From: Terriglobia bacterium
GTDB taxonomy: Bacteria; Acidobacteriota; Terriglobia; Terriglobales; Acidobacteriaceae
DNA: 64,000 bases
Assembly: GCA_020072585.1 (NCBI GenBank)
Contig: JAIQGL010000009.1
Span: 93,585-157,584 of the forward strand
Reading direction: 5' to 3'
Positions 61,217-64,000 of the stretch are shown here, one piece after another (the stretch's first letter is position 1; every line of letters begins with the position of its first letter). Under the pieces are notes generated by a model. It worked only from the letters and a program-made list of their open reading frames with translations, searched no databases and had not been told where the DNA came from. The position numbers were made by a program, and so were the translations under genes.

Positions 61217-61358
61217 AGTACGAAAAAAAACCTTGCCGCAGATTTACGCAGATAAACGCTGATCAAGCACAATGCCAATCAACTAATCGTGGCGTCTTCA
61301 ATACGTCTCTCTGATCTGCGATCAGCGCAAATCTGCGGCTGATGTTTTTTTTCGTATC
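61217..61358. terminator. Long inverted repeat acting as two-way terminator; contains R3 motif
   Basis: GTACGAAAAAAAACCTTGCC continuing into GCAGATTTACGC at 61217-61250 is repeated in inverse at 61326-61358, ending in ATGTTTTTTTTCGTAT. The arms are about 33 bases with few mismatches, and each carries an A- or T-tract, so U-runs follow on both strands. It lies between the convergent lipase maturation factor and sodC genes. The arms contain the R3 motif seen at 5562, 19561 and 22447. Confidence 0.75.
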
Positions 61359-61365
61359 TATGTTG

Positions 61366-61917
61366 CTACTTCGTGACCACGCCACACGCGATCCGGTCGC
61401 CTGAGTTGCCGGAAGGATCGGTCTTATTGTCGTCAGCCTTGGCATGGATTACCAGTGCCGTGCCGCCGCCGGCAAAAACAGAATGTGGATCGTCACCCAG
61501 CGTTACGCCCGCGGCGACCACAGTAGCTTTGGATTTGCCCTTCACGTCCACAACAAAATTCGGAATGTCGCCGGCATGCGGGCCTTCCGGGTTTTGCAGT
61601 CCATGGTGCTTGTTGTCGGGATTGAAATGTCCGCCCGCTGACTTAAAATCCGGCCCTTCACACTTGGCGGTTTGATGAACGTGTATGGCGTGATCGCCCG
61701 GAGTTAGGTCGTGCAGGTTGAGCTTGATCGCAACGCCCTTTGCAGCCGGAGAAAGCGTGGCCGTGCCAACATCTTTTCCCTGCGCATCCTGCATCTTCAC
61801 GACTTTGGAAGCCGCTTTGCCGCCTTTGGCCCAGGCTGCGGTCATGATAAGCAACAGCGCAATGGCCATGATGGCTGGCTTCAACAGCGATGTTTTTGCT
61901 TCTTGGTGGTTTGTCAT
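61366..61917 (-). CDS. sodC: Periplasmic Cu/Zn superoxide dismutase
   Basis: Converts superoxide to oxygen and peroxide outside the cytoplasm. 183 residues. A signal peptide (AIMAIALLLIMTAAWA) follows a short polar start. Copper ligands are His79 and His81 (IHVHQ), the bridging His97 (AGGHFNP) and His158 (LVIHAKADD). Zinc ligands are among His105, His114 and Asp117 (GPHAGDIPNF). Cys86 and Cys178 (DRIACGVV) form the conserved disulfide. AGGGG lies eight bases before the ATG. It diverges from rimO, so their promoters share the 103-bp gap. Confidence 0.95.
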   Translation of the reverse strand: MTNHQEAKTSLLKPAIMAIALLLIMTAAWAKGGKAASKVVKMQDAQGKDVGTATLSPAAKGVAIKLNLHDLTPGDHAIHVHQTAKCEGPDFKSAGGHFNPDNKHHGLQNPEGPHAGDIPNFVVDVKGKSKATVVAAGVTLGDDPHSVFAGGGTALVIHAKADDNKTDPSGNSGDRIACGVVTK

Positions 61918-62020
61918 GTCTTATCCCCTCAATAGCGCCGATTGTACTCGTTTGGCCGCCTGTAACCCAAGCGGAGCCGCACAAACACTGGCCATTTCGA
62001 TGCTACAATGAATAGACAGC

Positions 62021-63550
62021 ATGCCGGTAGAAAACCCCACAGTAGCGCTTCCGCAGGAAAAATCTGCACCCCGCCAGGGCCCATTGAAAGTGGGCTTTGT
62101 CAGCCTGGGCTGCCCCAAAAACCTTGTCGATAGCGAGGTGATGATGGGCATGCTGCAGACCGGCGGCGCCCAGATTACCGCAAAAGCAGAAGACGCTGAC
62201 GTGATCGTGGTAAATACCTGCTCTTTCATTGATTCGGCCAAGCAAGAGTCGGTCAATACCATCCTGGAGATGGCGCAGCACAAGATCAGCGGCAAGGCGC
62301 AGAAGCTGATCGTGGCCGGCTGCCTGGTGGAACGCTACCGCACAGAGATCCAGAAGAATATTCCTGAAGTGGATGCAGTGGTAGGCACCGGCGAACTCGA
62401 AGAGATATTGGCTGCCGCAGGCATCCACGCGGGAACAACTCCATCGGACAATTCGCCCTTCGTCATCCTGAACCATTCATCGAACAGTCAGGCGTTGAAG
62501 TCAGGCATGCCGGCGCGGGCTGAAGGGCTGGCGCGTGAGCAGAGCGGACGGTTCTCCCGCGCGGAGTGGGATGGCGCGATCGCCGATCTGCCCAACTACC
62601 TTTATGACGAAACCACGCCGCGTGTGCTGGCCACACCGAAGGCTTCGGCCTATATCAAGATTGCCGAGGGTTGCGACCATCCCTGCGGCTTCTGCATCAT
62701 TCCTCAGCTTCGCGGTAAGTTTCGTTCGCGACATTTTGAATCGGTGATTGCGGAAGCGGAGCGGCTGGCGGCTGGCGGGGTCCGTGAGATCACGCTGATT
62801 GGCCAGGACACCACCTGTTACGGCGAAGATCTTGGCCTGAAAGACGGGCTGGCTCTGTTGCTGGAAAAGCTGGCTCAGATTGAAGACCTGCGCTGGGTGC
62901 GCTTCCTGTACGCTTATCCCAATAAGATTACCGGCAAGCTGCTGGAAACCATCGCGCACCATGAAAAGATATGCTCGTACATTGATGTCCCATTGCAGCA
63001 CGCTTCGGCATCCGTGCTCAAGCGCATGAAACGGGGCGCCGGCGCGGAGATCTTTCTCAGGTCGATTGAGAAGATGCGGCGCACCATTCCCAACTTGACC
63101 CTGCGGACTTCTTTTATCGTTGGGTTTCCGGGCGAGACGGGAAGGGATTTTGCCGAGCTTTGTGAGTTCGTTCAGGCTGCGCAATTCGACTGGCTGGGTG
63201 TCTTCAGCTATTCCGACGAAGACGGTTCAGCGGCCTATCATCTGGCCGATAAAGTTCCCACGCACGAAATTGAACGCCGCCGCAAAAAGCTGATGCAAAT
63301 CCAGCGCCAGATCAGCAAAAGGAATAAGCGCAAGCTGGTTGGCCGGGAGGTAGACGTGCTTGCTCTGGGCCCCTCAGAAGAAACCGATCTGCTCTGGGAA
63401 GGCCGCAGTGCCATGCATGCACCGGAAATCGACGGCAAACTATTTATCAATGATTTTGGGGGGCACGAAGAGCTGGTACGCGGCACTTTTTACCGCTGCG
63501 AAATTACTGAGTCTCACGACTACGATGTTGTAGCGCGCATCCTTGGTTAG
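62021..63550 (+). CDS. rimO: Ribosomal protein uS12 methylthiotransferase
   Basis: Radical SAM enzyme with two iron-sulfur clusters that adds a methylthio group to an Asp of ribosomal protein S12. The N-terminal MTTase domain has VGFVSLGCPKNLVDSEVMMG, VVNTCSFID and AGCLVERY (three cluster cysteines). The radical SAM motif is GCDHPCGFCIIPQLRGKFRS, followed by LIGQDTTCYGEDLG. The SRP-type TSFIVGFPGETGRDF step and a C-terminal TRAM domain complete it. 509 residues is longer than the usual 440, because of an N-terminal lead (VENPTVALPQEKSAP) and an insertion of about 60 residues before the radical SAM domain. That insertion contains NHSSNSQALKSGMPARAEGL. Confidence 0.95.
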   Translation: MPVENPTVALPQEKSAPRQGPLKVGFVSLGCPKNLVDSEVMMGMLQTGGAQITAKAEDADVIVVNTCSFIDSAKQESVNTILEMAQHKISGKAQKLIVAGCLVERYRTEIQKNIPEVDAVVGTGELEEILAAAGIHAGTTPSDNSPFVILNHSSNSQALKSGMPARAEGLAREQSGRFSRAEWDGAIADLPNYLYDETTPRVLATPKASAYIKIAEGCDHPCGFCIIPQLRGKFRSRHFESVIAEAERLAAGGVREITLIGQDTTCYGEDLGLKDGLALLLEKLAQIEDLRWVRFLYAYPNKITGKLLETIAHHEKICSYIDVPLQHASASVLKRMKRGAGAEIFLRSIEKMRRTIPNLTLRTSFIVGFPGETGRDFAELCEFVQAAQFDWLGVFSYSDEDGSAAYHLADKVPTHEIERRRKKLMQIQRQISKRNKRKLVGREVDVLALGPSEETDLLWEGRSAMHAPEIDGKLFINDFGGHEELVRGTFYRCEITESHDYDVVARILG

Positions 63551-63569
63551 GACCGGACATCTAATCTGT

Positions 63570-63809
63570 ATGCCCAGGAAAAAAACACGTTCGCTTCGCT
63601 GTCCAATCTGCCGCACCCTGGTAACGAGCGCGAATCAGGACTTCCCTTTCTGCAGTGACCGCTGCCGCACGATCGATCTTGGCAAGTGGGCCAGCGGCAA
63701 GTACGTAATCTCCACCGCCATCAATGATCCCGAGGAACTGGAAAACATTGCGGAAGAGCAGTCTCGCCGGCGTCCGGCCCCGGACGGCCATTCTTCAGAA
63801 GAGCAATAG
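63570..63809 (+). CDS. yacG: DNA gyrase inhibitor YacG
   Basis: Small zinc-binding protein, 79 residues, that binds GyrB and blocks DNA binding by gyrase in E. coli. CPICRTLV and FPFCSDRCRTIDLGKWASG hold the four zinc-binding cysteines in the family pattern. The charged C-terminal tail (EELENIAEEQSRRRPAPDGH) is the part that contacts gyrase in known members. The frame is open from 63543 inside the rimO end, but ATG 63570 (MPRKKTRS) is the natural start. It sits 19 bases after rimO on the same strand and is probably cotranscribed. Confidence 0.92.
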   Translation: MPRKKTRSLRCPICRTLVTSANQDFPFCSDRCRTIDLGKWASGKYVISTAINDPEELENIAEEQSRRRPAPDGHSSEEQ

Positions 63810-63875
63810 ACTATTTCCCGCGAAAACCGCAGACCACTTGTGTGGTGAAGCAGGCATTCATGTGTTCAGTTTCAT

Positions 63876-64000
63876 GACATCCTTTACAGAATGTTCCGGG
63901 ACATCCTTTACACTTCGGCCCGCGAGGGGCGGAGGAAAAAGCCCTCTGAAAGAGGGAAAGGATGGCGTGGGGAATGAAAGAGATCCGGGAGCAACGAGTA
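63876..64000 (+). mobile_element. Left end of an IS481-like element, transposase cut by window edge
   Basis: GACATCCTTTACA occurs twice (63876-63888 and 63900-63912), 24 bases apart, as tandem end motifs. An ATG at 63962 with GAGGGAAAGG upstream begins MAWGMKEIREQRV, which looks like the start of an IS481/integrase-core transposase. Only 13 codons lie inside the window. The left border is near 63870. Insertion just after yacG has not broken that gene. Confidence 0.6.

Noticed and set aside
1..64000. tRNA or rRNA genes
   Set aside because: I looked in intergenic gaps for the T-loop pattern GGTTCGAATCC on both strands and for rRNA signatures and saw none; a covariance search could still reveal a divergent tRNA.

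Overview
The window reads as chromosomal DNA of an Acidobacteriota member, probably class Terriglobia. This is inferred from the mix of gene families: a HpnJ-type hopanoid radical SAM protein, an S9 peptidase, many secreted TPR and glycine-zipper proteins, DUF3667 and a TgpA-like transglutaminase. Moderately high GC and many short dispersed intergenic repeats fit the same picture. No rRNA, tRNA, CRISPR array or complete prophage is visible. One small RNA gene, the bacterial SRP RNA, sits on the minus strand at 56542-56634.

Layout. 0-5.6 kb: a secreted protein cut by the left edge, an S9 peptidase, a secreted protein, thioredoxin reductase and proline dehydrogenase. 5.7-8.8 kb, minus strand: a glycosyltransferase/MFS pair and queF. 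9.1-12.7 kb: an adaptor-TPR-TolC operon with no pump gene. 12.7-15.1 kb, minus strand: a small membrane protein behind a CRP-type palindrome, a hotdog thioesterase, a RibD-like reductase and a HIT-like/zinc-ribbon protein. 15.2-19.4 kb: secreted proteins, an SRPBCC protein, a DUF892 ferritin-like protein and a small helical protein.

19.5-22.3 kb is the most accessory-looking part. It holds an AT-richer pair of unknown genes, a long hairpin-rich leader that ends in an intrinsic terminator just before an ATG, and a predicted nuclease with homing-endonuclease-type repeats. 23.6-26.1 kb: hpnJ, a 33-residue membrane peptide and two half-size DMT transporters. 26.2-27.2 kb: an RHH-Fic toxin-antitoxin-like module whose promoter lies in a perfect inverted repeat. 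27.3-36.6 kb: uvrC with an internal insertion, an OmpA-like lipoprotein, TPR and coiled-coil envelope proteins, a prepilin peptidase and a BON/glycine-zipper lipoprotein. 36.8-47.6 kb: an NAD(P)-binding protein, a small ATPase, a phosphoesterase, mobA and an orphan Mla-type ATPase, a BadF-type kinase pair, two transporters and DUF3667. 47.6-56.3 kb: glgA, rsmA, a Cys/Met PLP enzyme, a TPR protein, an RraB-like protein, an aspartase/fumarase-family lyase, a frameshifted four-helix-bundle gene between inverted repeats, and fabH. 56.5-64 kb: SRP RNA, a TgpA-like protein, a decayed lipase maturation factor gene, sodC, rimO and yacG. The left end of an IS481-like element runs off the right edge.

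Most operons are short, two to four genes, often with ATGA-type overlaps. Much of the content concerns the cell envelope: lipoproteins, TPR proteins, hopanoid modification, efflux, transglutaminase and OmpA. At least three dispersed repeat families occupy the gaps. One has 12-bp terminal inverted repeats like a MITE and another forms a 102-bp tandem. Two genes, the lipase maturation factor and the four-helix-bundle gene, are broken by frameshifts and one also has a nonsense codon; sequencing or assembly error is a possible alternative. All functional calls rest on motifs read by eye; no database search was possible.
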